A stretch of 64,000 bases of DNA from Ardenticatenaceae bacterium (lineage in GTDB: Bacteria > Chloroflexota > Anaerolineae > Promineifilales > Promineifilaceae). Below, piece after piece: positions 54,468-62,610 of this stretch. The stretch covers positions 3,022 to 67,021 of the forward strand of contig JACKCD010000030.1 of NCBI GenBank assembly GCA_020634215.1. The letters run 5' to 3'. Every line of letters begins with the position of its first letter. The stretch's first letter is position 1. Position numbers and translations under genes: made by a program. Below the pieces are notes generated by a model. That model had not been told where the DNA came from. It made no database searches and was given only the letters and a program-made list of their open reading frames with translations.

Positions 54468-56360
54468 ATGGAAGCACAGCGGTTTGTCATTGGCGTAGAT
54501 GGCGGCGGTAGCAAAACGGCCGTTGCAATTCTGAATCATGAGGGCGTTCTTTTGGGGCGTGGACAGGGGGGAACGGCCAACTATCACCACCACGGGCTGG
54601 AACATGCCGGGCAAAATTTATTGGCGGCGATGCAGGCGGCGGCTGGCGAGGCGGGGGTGGATTTAGCCAACGCCAGCGGGGCATTTTGGGGAATGGCTGG
54701 GGTAGATCGGCCGGTTGACCGGGAACGGATGCGTGATTTGGCGGCGCAATTGCTGCCTGGCGTTCCCGTGACCATTGACAATGATGCGGTGGCGGCATTG
54801 GCCGGGGGGTTGAACGGCCGTTGTGAAGGGGTGGTTTTAATCGCTGGCACCGGCATGATTGCCTATGGCGAAAACGGCGCTGGAGAGCGAGCGCGTGTTG
54901 GGGGCTGGGGCTACATCATCGAACAGGGCAGCGGCTACAGCTTAGTCAAAGAAGCGATTAAGGCAACGCTGCTCGCCACTGATGAGCAGCAGCCAACGCA
55001 GCTCACGCAAACCTTTATGGACGCGCTTCAGCTTGGGCAAATTTCGGACATCATTACCTGGCTTTATGCCCGTGACCGCCATATTTCCCAGGTGGCGGCG
55101 TTGGCACCGCAGGTGTTGGCTGCTGCCGAAGCTTATGATTTTGTCGCCCAAAGTGTGGTTAGTCAGGAGGCGGAGGCACTGGGCAAGTCGGTGTGGGCAG
55201 TGGTGCGGAAGCTGGGGTTGGAAAAACGGCCGTTTTCCCTTGTCCTCGCTGGCAGTTTAGTAGGCAAAAACGAGCTATACCGCCAACTCGTGATGCAGGC
55301 TGTTTACACTCGCCTCCCATTGGCACAGCCTTTGTTACCCCAGCATGACCCGGCCGTGGGCGCGGCGTTGATCGCCCTGGAAGAGAGCCGGGGGGTGGGG
55401 GAGCAGGGGAGCAGGGGTGATCTTTCTCCCTTGCTCCTCCGCTCCCCGGCTCCCCTGCCTATGTCCGAAAGGCAAAACATTTTGACCGCCGAGCTTGACC
55501 AACTGCCAACGGCCAACATGGTGGGGTTGATGCACTTGCAGGACAAACAGGCGGCGGCGAGCCTGGCTCCCATTTTGCCTGACATCGCTCGTGCCATTGA
55601 TGCCATTGCCGAACGGATGCAGCAGGGCGGCCGGCTGATTTATGTGGGGGCGGGAACTTCCGGCCGGCTGGGCGTGTTGGATGCCTCGGAATGCCCGCCT
55701 ACCTTTAGCGTGAACGCTGACCAAGTAATTGGGATTATGGCTGGCGGCGAAACGGCACTGACGCGCTCGGTTGAAGGAGCCGAAGACCATGCCGAAGCGG
55801 GAGCCATTGAGTTGGCGCGGTTAAACGTGGGGGCGCTCGACAGCGTGGTGGGGATTGCTGCCAGTGGGCGCACGCCGTTTGTGCTGGGGGCTTTGCAAGA
55901 GGCCAATGGCTGCGGTGCGTTGACCATTGCCGTGACCTGCAACCTACCCGCCCCCATTGCCGAGGAAGCCACGCTGGTGCTGGCTCCGCTGGTTGGCCCG
56001 GAACTGCTGACGGGTTCGACGCGGCTGAAGGCGGGGACGGCGCAAAAGCTGGTGCTGAACATGCTCAGTACGGGGGTGATGGTGCGGTTGGGCAAAACGT
56101 ATGGCAATTTGATGGTGGATTTGCAGGTGAAGAATGCGAAGCTGCGCGGCCGGGCGCGACGAATTGTGGCGCAGGCGTGTGGGATTGATGAGGTGGCTGC
56201 AACGGCCGTTCTTGAGGCGTGCGGCGGTAACGTCAAAACCGCCATCGTCAGCCAACTTGCCAACCTGTCCCCCGCCGCCGCCCAAATGGCCTTAACTCAA
56301 GCCAACGGCAACGTGCGACAAGCACTACAAGAACACAGTAACGCTTTGGCATCACCATAA
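54468..56360 (+). CDS. murQ: Fused amino-sugar kinase (MurK-like) and MurNAc-6-P etherase (MurQ)
   Basis: This is a 630-residue protein. Residues 1-305 or so are a BadF/BadG-type kinase (FVIGVDGGGSKTAVAIL, IDNDAVAAL, GVVLIAGTGMIAYG), the class that includes MurK, which phosphorylates MurNAc and GlcNAc. Residues about 335-625 are MurQ (VGAGTSGRLGVLDASECPP, GIMAGGE, GIAASGRTPFV, NAKLRGRA), which splits the D-lactyl ether of MurNAc-6-P to GlcNAc-6-P. The linker (about 306-331, VGEQGSRGDLSPLLLRSPA) is encoded by a tandem-word hairpin of the kind that separates genes elsewhere. Met 332 (ATG 55461) would be a natural MurQ start, so this is a recent read-through fusion. Confidence 0.93.
   Translation: MEAQRFVIGVDGGGSKTAVAILNHEGVLLGRGQGGTANYHHHGLEHAGQNLLAAMQAAAGEAGVDLANASGAFWGMAGVDRPVDRERMRDLAAQLLPGVPVTIDNDAVAALAGGLNGRCEGVVLIAGTGMIAYGENGAGERARVGGWGYIIEQGSGYSLVKEAIKATLLATDEQQPTQLTQTFMDALQLGQISDIITWLYARDRHISQVAALAPQVLAAAEAYDFVAQSVVSQEAEALGKSVWAVVRKLGLEKRPFSLVLAGSLVGKNELYRQLVMQAVYTRLPLAQPLLPQHDPAVGAALIALEESRGVGEQGSRGDLSPLLLRSPAPLPMSERQNILTAELDQLPTANMVGLMHLQDKQAAASLAPILPDIARAIDAIAERMQQGGRLIYVGAGTSGRLGVLDASECPPTFSVNADQVIGIMAGGETALTRSVEGAEDHAEAGAIELARLNVGALDSVVGIAASGRTPFVLGALQEANGCGALTIAVTCNLPAPIAEEATLVLAPLVGPELLTGSTRLKAGTAQKLVLNMLSTGVMVRLGKTYGNLMVDLQVKNAKLRGRARRIVAQACGIDEVAATAVLEACGGNVKTAIVSQLANLSPAAAQMALTQANGNVRQALQEHSNALASP
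55393..55457. repeat. Tandem-word hairpin (GGGGAGCAGG type) inside the kinase-etherase fusion
   Basis: GGGGGAGCAGGGGAGCAGGGG is followed by CTCCCTTGCTCCTCCGCTCCCCGGCTCCCC. It has the same architecture as the intergenic spacers but is translated as the linker between the MurK-like and MurQ domains. Confidence 0.8.
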
Positions 56361-56428
56361 AAAAATAGGACGCAGATTTTCCTGATGAACCTGATCCGTG
56401 TTCTTCCGTGTTCTTCCGTGTCCTATGA
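56361..56428. repeat. Chimeric spacer: GGACGCAGATT left arm plus CCGTGTTCTT words
   Basis: AATAGGACGCAGATTTTCC, the left arm of the common hairpin family, is followed not by its inverted arm but by three CCGTGTTCTT-type words and TCCTATGAAAGG. It looks like two spacer types recombined. Confidence 0.65.
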
Positions 56429-56443
56429 AAGGAGAACCTGACT

Positions 56444-58306
56444 ATGGATGAATTGTTATTACTGCCACGACCACGGCAGATGGAGTTTTTGGGGGAAAAC
56501 GGCCGTTTTTCCCTCACCACGTCCCCCAAACTCATTGCCCTAAACGGCGGCACGCTGTTTACGGCGCGGCGGCTGCAGGCGGCACTGCGGCAAAGTGCGG
56601 GAGTGGATTGGGAGATTGTGGCGGGGACGGCCGTTCCCCACGACCAAATTGGCGTTATTCTTAGCGTGACCCCTCACGCGACCCTCCATGAGCAGGGGTA
56701 TCAATTGACGGTGACGGAAACGGCCGTTTATGTCGTCGCCAGCAGCCAAGCCGGGCTATTTTACGGCACCTCCACCCTCATCCAGCTTATCGCCCAGGGC
56801 AAGACCACCCTCCCCCAATGCCGCATCGTAGACTGGCCTGACTTTCCCAACCGAGGGGTCATGCTCGACATCAGCCGCAACAAAGTTTCCACTATGGAGA
56901 CCCTGTACGGGCTGATAGACAAATTTGCCAGTTGGAAATTTAACCAGCTTCAGCTTTATACCGAACATACTTTTGCCTACCGCCAGCACCAGCCCATTTG
57001 GGAAGGTGATTCCCCCATGACCGCCGAAGAAATTCTGGCGCTGGATGCTTATTGCCGCGACCGCTTCATTGAGTTGGTGCCAAACCAAAACAGCTTCGGC
57101 CACATGCACCACTGGCTCAACCACCCCGACTACATTCACCTGGCCGAAGCCCCCGACGGCTCGGAAACGCCGTGGAACTTTCGTTACGAAGGCCCCTTTG
57201 GCCTTTCACCGGCCGTAGCCGAAACCATGCCCTTCTTGCGCGGCCTTTATGACGAGCTGCTGCCCAACTTCAGCAGCCGCCAGTTCAACATTGGGGCTGA
57301 TGAAACGTGGGATTTGGGTCAAGGCAAATCCAAGGCACTGGTGGAAGCAAAGGGAGAGGGGCGTGCCTATCTGGACTTTGTGCTAGAACTGTACCGCGAG
57401 GTCAAATCCCGCGAGCGCACCATGCAGTTCTGGGGCGACATCATCGTCAAATACCCTGACCTAGTAGCCGAACTCCCCCGCGACGCGATTGCCCTGGAAT
57501 GGGGGTATGAAGCCGACCACCCGTTTGACCAAAACAGCCGCATCTTTGCCCAATCGGGCATCCCGTTTTACGTTTGCCCCGGCACCTCGTCGTGGAACAG
57601 CGTCGGTGGGCGCACCGAAAACACCATTGGCAACCTGCAAAACGCCGCCGAAAATGGACTAAAGCACGGAGCCATTGGTTATTTGATGACCGACTGGGGA
57701 GACAGAGGCCACTGGCAGCCGCTGCCGGTCAGCTACTTGGGGTTTGGTTATGGGGCAGCCGTGTCGTGGGCGTATGATGCCAACAAGGAGATGGACATCG
57801 CCGCCACCATCAGCCGCCAAGCCTTCGGTGACGCAACGGGGGGGATGGGACAGTTGGCCTATAACTTGGGCAATATCCATCGCCAAACGGAGATCAAGCT
57901 TCACAATGGCAATATTTTCTTCCATATTTTGCAGCTTGCTCCCGACAAGCTAGGGAATTTGGCGATTTTTAACGCGAAAGGGGAGCTAAAAGCAGAGCAG
58001 TTTGAGGTGGCGTTGGCTGAGTTAGAACGCATCATGGCGGGGTTGGATGAAATGCCACTTGACAGTCCCGATGCCGATCTAATCAAGCAGGAGTACCATT
58101 GGGCAGCCGATATGCTGCGCCACGGCTGCCAGCGGGCCTTGTGGATGCTGGCCGGGGCGCAAACACCTGCGCCAGATTTGGCGGCAGATGCGGATCGGCT
58201 GATTGCCACCTACCGCACCATCTGGCACGCCCGCAACCGGCCGGGTGGGTTTGAAGCCAGTGTGGCGCGGATGGAGAAGATGAGATCGCATTATTATGGA
58301 GATTAG
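56444..58306 (+). CDS. GH20 beta-N-acetylhexosaminidase
   Basis: This is a 620-residue protein. An N-terminal GH20b-like domain (about 1-125) is followed by the barrel with FPNRGVMLDISRNKV, NQNSFGHMHHW and the catalytic Asp-Glu pair in NIGADETWDLGQGKS (about residues 284-298). Such enzymes remove terminal GlcNAc or GalNAc by substrate-assisted catalysis. There is no signal peptide, so it would act on imported GlcNAc-containing fragments and complement NamZ. GGAG lies upstream. Terminal GlcNAc from peptidoglycan disaccharides is the likely substrate given the neighbours (inference). Confidence 0.92.
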   Translation: MDELLLLPRPRQMEFLGENGRFSLTTSPKLIALNGGTLFTARRLQAALRQSAGVDWEIVAGTAVPHDQIGVILSVTPHATLHEQGYQLTVTETAVYVVASSQAGLFYGTSTLIQLIAQGKTTLPQCRIVDWPDFPNRGVMLDISRNKVSTMETLYGLIDKFASWKFNQLQLYTEHTFAYRQHQPIWEGDSPMTAEEILALDAYCRDRFIELVPNQNSFGHMHHWLNHPDYIHLAEAPDGSETPWNFRYEGPFGLSPAVAETMPFLRGLYDELLPNFSSRQFNIGADETWDLGQGKSKALVEAKGEGRAYLDFVLELYREVKSRERTMQFWGDIIVKYPDLVAELPRDAIALEWGYEADHPFDQNSRIFAQSGIPFYVCPGTSSWNSVGGRTENTIGNLQNAAENGLKHGAIGYLMTDWGDRGHWQPLPVSYLGFGYGAAVSWAYDANKEMDIAATISRQAFGDATGGMGQLAYNLGNIHRQTEIKLHNGNIFFHILQLAPDKLGNLAIFNAKGELKAEQFEVALAELERIMAGLDEMPLDSPDADLIKQEYHWAADMLRHGCQRALWMLAGAQTPAPDLAADADRLIATYRTIWHARNRPGGFEASVARMEKMRSHYYGD

Positions 58307-58366
58307 GGATTGGAGATTGGGGATTGCGTTCACTGGTGTCAATCTCTAATCTCTAATCTCCAATCT
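58297..58366. repeat. Tandem-word hairpin spacer (GATTGGAGATTAG type), copy 3
   Basis: GGAGATTAGGGATTGGAGATTGG is followed by CAATCTCTAATCTCTAATCTCC. It overlaps the last codons of the GH20 gene and ends 14 bases before the next start. Confidence 0.85.
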
Positions 58367-58382
58367 TTTTTCACCCATTGTG

Positions 58383-58961
58383 ATGAAAAAACAGTTGTTC
58401 ATTGGCATTGGCGGTGGTACGGGATCGGGGAAGTCTACGGTTGCGGCGGAGGTGGTGCGGCGGTTGGAGGCAAGCTGCCGCGTTCATCTTATTCACCAAG
58501 ACCAATTCTTCAAACCTGTTGACCAACTGCCCACCTTCTACTCCGACTATCACCAGGCTCCGCGCCCCGACTTTAATCGGCCGGATTCGTTTCGCGTGGA
58601 GGCGATGGTGGCGCATTGTACGGCCGTTTTTGGCTACGATGTGGTCATTTTGGAAGGTATTTTGGCACTCTACTATCCGGCATTGCGGCAGTTGATGGAC
58701 ATTAAATGTTACATTGACACGCCGCTGGAAGAGATGCTTATTCGCCGCACCGAGCGCAATTTGGCGCGGGGGTATGGCGGCCCTTTTGCCGAGATCGCCC
58801 ATTACAACCTGGAATGCGTGACCCCCCAGCACCAACGCTACAATCTCCCCACCCGCCGCTTTGCCGACATCATCATCCCCAACGGGCTGCATGAGGAAGG
58901 GGAGCGGGAGGAAGCGGTGGGGAGGCTGTGTGGCATGATTATGAGGAAGATTGGGGATTAG
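58383..58961 (+). CDS. Uridine kinase-like P-loop kinase
   Basis: This 192-residue protein has Walker A IGIGGGTGSGKSTV at the N-terminus, LIHQDQFFKP as the lid/substrate Asp region, the base-binding DFNRPDSF, VVILEGILALYYP and RRTERN, all following the uridine kinase/phosphoribulokinase pattern. It would make UMP or CMP from nucleosides. Near the UDP-sugar-forming gene at 60339 this might support uridine nucleotide supply, but it may be unrelated. A GTG immediately before the ATG is an alternative start. Confidence 0.85.
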   Translation: MKKQLFIGIGGGTGSGKSTVAAEVVRRLEASCRVHLIHQDQFFKPVDQLPTFYSDYHQAPRPDFNRPDSFRVEAMVAHCTAVFGYDVVILEGILALYYPALRQLMDIKCYIDTPLEEMLIRRTERNLARGYGGPFAEIAHYNLECVTPQHQRYNLPTRRFADIIIPNGLHEEGEREEAVGRLCGMIMRKIGD

Positions 58962-59015
58962 AGATTGGAGATTGTGAACCTTCACCAATCTCCAATCTTC
59001 AATCGCTAATCTCCA
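58948..59015. repeat. Tandem-word hairpin spacer (GATTGGAGATTAG type), copy 4
   Basis: GATTGGGGATTAGAGATTGGAGATTG is followed by CAATCTCCAATCTTCAATCGCTAATCTCC. It overlaps the stop of the uridine kinase-like gene. Confidence 0.85.
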
Positions 59016-59027
59016 TGAAGCAAGCAC

Positions 59028-60338
59028 ATGAAAGAAACCACTTTGTTTGAACAGCCACGCTACCAAACGGCCGTTTCCCACTTCCAAACCCTCTATGGCC
59101 CCGGCGATATTACCGTTTTTCGCGCCCCGGGGCGGGTGAATTTGATTGGCGAACACACCGATTACAACCACGGCTATGTGATGCCGGTGGCGATTGACCG
59201 GGATGTAGTGATTTTGGCGCGGTCGCGTGCTGATGGCGTGGTGCGGCTGGCGAACGTGGAGCCAGAATTTGCCCCCTTTTCCTTTGCCCTCAGCCCCAAC
59301 ATCCCCAGTGCGCCGCCTGGTGACTGGAGCAACTATGTGCGCGGGGCGGCGCAGATGGTGGCGCAGCAGGTGGGGGAAAAACGGCCGTTAATCGGCTTCG
59401 ATGGGCTGGTGGTGGCCGCGCCCCCCTTTGGCGTGCCGCGTGGGGCTGGCCTTAGCTCATCGTCGGCGTTGACGGTGGCCGCCGCCGTGACGCTGGCACA
59501 TTTGAACGAGTGGCAGCCTCCGCTAGATCAATTTGCCGCCCGCTGTTCCCGCGCCGAATGGTATGTGGGGACGCGGGGCGGGGTGATGGATCATTTTGCC
59601 TCGCTGCTGGGGCGGCCGGGGCAGGCGTTGTTTTTGGATTGTCGGCCGGGGGAAAACGGCCGTTATGCCACCCAATACGCCACCCTGCCCAGCGGCTACC
59701 AACTGCTCATCGCCAACAGCGGCGTGAAGCATCGCAACGTCGGCGGCGGCTACAATTACCGGGTGGCGGCGTGCCGAGCGGGGGTGGCGTTGCTGCGGCG
59801 GCGGTTTGCCGGAATCACCCATTTGCGTGATGTGGAGAACGTGGATTGGGGGGAATTGGAGCCGCTGCTGCCGGAGGAAACGGCCGTTTCTAACCTCATT
59901 CAGCAAGGCATTGATTTGGGCGACATTCCCAACCTGCCAACCGATGCTCGGCTGCGGGTTCGCGCCAACTGCCGCCACGTCTGGAGCGAAAATTGGCGGG
60001 TGCGCCAGGCAGTGGACGCGCTCAACGGTGGCGACATCGCCCGGCTGGGGCAGTTGCTCCACGCTGCCCACGCCAGCGCCCGCGACGATTACGACATTAG
60101 CTGCCCGGAAATTGAAATGCTGGTCGGCATTTTGAACAGCCAGCCGGGCGTGCTAGGGGCGCGGCTGACGGGGGCGGGCTGGGGCGGGTGCGTGGTGGCG
60201 TTGGTGGAGGCAGGGGAAATAACGGCCGTTGTCCACCACGCCCAAACCGCCTACCACGCCGCCACCGGCATTGACCCCGACGTGTTTGTTTGTACCCCCA
60301 GCGGCGGGGCGGGGTTTGTCGCAGCCTTGGAGCGGTAA
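59028..60338 (+). CDS. galK: Galactokinase (GHMP family)
   Basis: This is a 436-residue protein. The galactokinase signature GRVNLIGEHTDYNHGYVMPVA, the GHMP ATP loop GVPRGAGLSSSSAL and the C-terminal GARLTGAGWGGCVVAL are all present. The enzyme makes sugar-1-phosphate. It is somewhat longer than the usual 380-400 residues. The next gene, a nucleotidyltransferase-mutase fusion, starts immediately after its stop, so sugar-1-P may be passed to UDP-sugar synthesis. Specificity for galactose rather than an N-acetylhexosamine is assumed from the family, not shown. Confidence 0.88.
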   Translation: MKETTLFEQPRYQTAVSHFQTLYGPGDITVFRAPGRVNLIGEHTDYNHGYVMPVAIDRDVVILARSRADGVVRLANVEPEFAPFSFALSPNIPSAPPGDWSNYVRGAAQMVAQQVGEKRPLIGFDGLVVAAPPFGVPRGAGLSSSSALTVAAAVTLAHLNEWQPPLDQFAARCSRAEWYVGTRGGVMDHFASLLGRPGQALFLDCRPGENGRYATQYATLPSGYQLLIANSGVKHRNVGGGYNYRVAACRAGVALLRRRFAGITHLRDVENVDWGELEPLLPEETAVSNLIQQGIDLGDIPNLPTDARLRVRANCRHVWSENWRVRQAVDALNGGDIARLGQLLHAAHASARDDYDISCPEIEMLVGILNSQPGVLGARLTGAGWGGCVVALVEAGEITAVVHHAQTAYHAATGIDPDVFVCTPSGGAGFVAALER

Positions 60339-62540
60339 ATGAACGTGATGGATAAGCAGCGTCATGCGCTTAAAGTCATTATTTTGGCGGCCGGCTCTGG
60401 CACACGCGCCGAGGTGCCATTCCCGAAGGTGCTGCAGCCGCTGGGCGAGCGCAAAATTATTGATTATGTGGTCAATAACGCCCGCCGCTTTGCCCAGCCT
60501 GAAGATATTTACGTAGTCATTGGCCCCGAAGGGCAGCAGGTGCAGGCTCATTTGGGTGGGCGGTTTAACTACGTTTTGCAGCCACAGCCGCTGGGCACGG
60601 GGCACGCGGTGCAATGTACTGCTCCCTTTTTGGCCGATTTTGACGGTGATTTGCTTATTTTGTATGGTGATACCCCGCTTTTCCGGCCGTCGCCGCTGCG
60701 CGGGCTGGTGAGTCGCCATTATTTGAAAGAGGCTTCGCTGACGTTATTTACGGCCGTTCTTGCCACCCCGCTTCCCTACGGCCAAATCATCCGCAATTTG
60801 GCTGGTGAAATCATTGACATCATCGAGGAGGCAGACAGCCCGCCACCCGCCACCCATGCCCCCTACGAATTCAATATCGGTGCCTATGTCGTGCAGGCGG
60901 CGGTGCTGTACCCCGCTCTGGCACAGCTTCAACCCAACAACGCCAGGGGGGAGTATCAGCTTACCAACTGCGTGCGGCTGCTGGTACAGTCGGGGCTGCG
61001 GGTTGCCAATTACCAAAGCTACGCCGCAGAGGATGCGCTGGGCATCAACACGCCCAAAGATTTGCAGGAGGCAGAGTTTACGCTGCAAAAGCGGCTGTTC
61101 CGACCCCGCCGGGTGGATGAAGAAAACAGCATTCGCTTTGGTACGGGCGGTTGGCGGGCAGTTATTGGCGAAGGGTTTACGATGGGCCATGTGCGGCGGC
61201 TGTGCCAAGCATTGGCTCACGCGGTGGTACGGCAAAACAAGGAGAGACAAGGGGTGGTCATTGGCTATGACCGCCGCTTCTTGTCCGACCGGGCGGCGGA
61301 GACAGCGGCCGAGGTGTTTGCCGGCAACAACATCACCGTCTTTTTAGTGCCGGAAGATGTGCCCACGCCACTTGTCACCTACATGACGGCCGATTTGCAC
61401 GCCGCTTTTGGCCTCATTTTCACCGCCAGCCACAATCCGCCGGAGTGGAACGGTTTGAAAGTGTTTCATTCAGACGGATCGCTGCTGCAAACAGCGGAAA
61501 CCGATCGCATTGAGGCTGAGGCCAATCAGCTAACGGCCGATAATGTCGTCCGCATTGCCCTGGAAGTGGCGCGGGCAGCTCACGTCGTGCGCGAGACGGA
61601 TTACACCAATCAATACGTGGATGCGGTGGAATCGCTGATTGACATGGCCGCCATTCGCCAGGCCGGGCTGCGGATTGCCATTGACCCGATGTATGGCGTA
61701 GGGCAGGTGACGCTGGGGATGATTTTGACTGAAGCCCGCTGCCGCCTGACGATGATCCACACCCACCGTAACCCGCTGTTTGGCGGCCGTTCCCCTGCTC
61801 CCAACGTTGAAGCACTGCGACAACTCATTACCACGGTGCGCGACGGCCGTTTTCATTTGGGTTTGGCGATGGATGGTGACGCTGACCGCATTGCCATTGT
61901 GGACGAGCAGGGGCAGTATGTCCACATCAACGATATTTTGCTGCTGCTCTATTATTACTTGGTGGTTCATAAAGGGCAGCGTGGTGGCGTGGTGCGAAAT
62001 TTGGCGACCACCCACATGCTGGATCGGCTGGCGGCGCATTTGGGGGAAACGGCGTATGAGGTGCCGGTGGGGTTCAAGCACATTACGGCGGCCATGCAGC
62101 AGCATGATGCGGTGTTGGGGGGTGAAAGCAGCGGCGGGCTGACGATTCGGGGGCATATTCAGGGGAAGGACGGCATTTTTGCGTCGGCACTGGTGGTGGA
62201 AATGGTGGCGCGGACAGGCAAAACGATTGGGGAACTGCTGGCAGCGGTTTATGCCATAACCGGGCAATTGGTGACGGTGGAAGAGGCGGTGCCGGCAACG
62301 GCGGCGATGAAGGTGGTGGTGCCTCGGCGGTTACAGGAAACGGCCGTTTCCCACATCGCCAGCTACCCTATCATCGCCACTTCCCACTATGATGGCACCA
62401 AATTTTTGCTGGAAAACGACAACTGGCTGCTCCTCCGCTTTTCTGGCACCGAACCCGTGCTGCGAATTTTTGCCGAAGCAGACTCGGTCGCCAAGGCAGC
62501 AGAGTTGGTAGCTTGGGGGAAGGGTCAGTTGGTGGTTTAG
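60339..62540 (+). CDS. Fused nucleotidyltransferase and phosphohexomutase (GlmU-N/GlmM-like)
   Basis: This is a 733-residue protein. Residues about 8-250 are a GlmU-type uridylyltransferase (VIILAAGSGTR, PLGTGHAVQC, LILYGDTPLF); the acetyltransferase half of GlmU is absent. Residues about 270-733 are an alpha-D-phosphohexomutase with IRFGTGGWRAVIGEGF, phospho-Ser loop FTASHNPPEWNG, metal loop MDGDADR, sugar loop LGGESSGG and phosphate loop RFSGTEP. Together they could isomerise a hexose or hexosamine 6-phosphate to the 1-phosphate and make the nucleotide sugar in one polypeptide. The start codon directly abuts the galactokinase stop. Exact sugar unknown. Confidence 0.88.
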   Translation: MNVMDKQRHALKVIILAAGSGTRAEVPFPKVLQPLGERKIIDYVVNNARRFAQPEDIYVVIGPEGQQVQAHLGGRFNYVLQPQPLGTGHAVQCTAPFLADFDGDLLILYGDTPLFRPSPLRGLVSRHYLKEASLTLFTAVLATPLPYGQIIRNLAGEIIDIIEEADSPPPATHAPYEFNIGAYVVQAAVLYPALAQLQPNNARGEYQLTNCVRLLVQSGLRVANYQSYAAEDALGINTPKDLQEAEFTLQKRLFRPRRVDEENSIRFGTGGWRAVIGEGFTMGHVRRLCQALAHAVVRQNKERQGVVIGYDRRFLSDRAAETAAEVFAGNNITVFLVPEDVPTPLVTYMTADLHAAFGLIFTASHNPPEWNGLKVFHSDGSLLQTAETDRIEAEANQLTADNVVRIALEVARAAHVVRETDYTNQYVDAVESLIDMAAIRQAGLRIAIDPMYGVGQVTLGMILTEARCRLTMIHTHRNPLFGGRSPAPNVEALRQLITTVRDGRFHLGLAMDGDADRIAIVDEQGQYVHINDILLLLYYYLVVHKGQRGGVVRNLATTHMLDRLAAHLGETAYEVPVGFKHITAAMQQHDAVLGGESSGGLTIRGHIQGKDGIFASALVVEMVARTGKTIGELLAAVYAITGQLVTVEEAVPATAAMKVVVPRRLQETAVSHIASYPIIATSHYDGTKFLLENDNWLLLRFSGTEPVLRIFAEADSVAKAAELVAWGKGQLVV

Positions 62541-62610
62541 GCAAGATGGAAATTAGGAGGTTAGGGGATTCATCTCTTGATCGCCCAATCTCGTTCCTCA
62601 AGGAGGAACC
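62541..62610. other. Spacer with weak GATTGGAGATT-like words
   Basis: AATTAGGAGGTTAGGGGATT and CCAATCTCG suggest an eroded hairpin spacer. AAGGAGG at 62600-62606 is the ribosome site of the next gene. Confidence 0.4.

Noticed and set aside
9107..59015. Tandem-word spacers looked at first like short CRISPR arrays
   Set aside because: The words are 7-9 bases with no spacers of constant length, and each array is followed by its own inverted copy. No cas gene is present.
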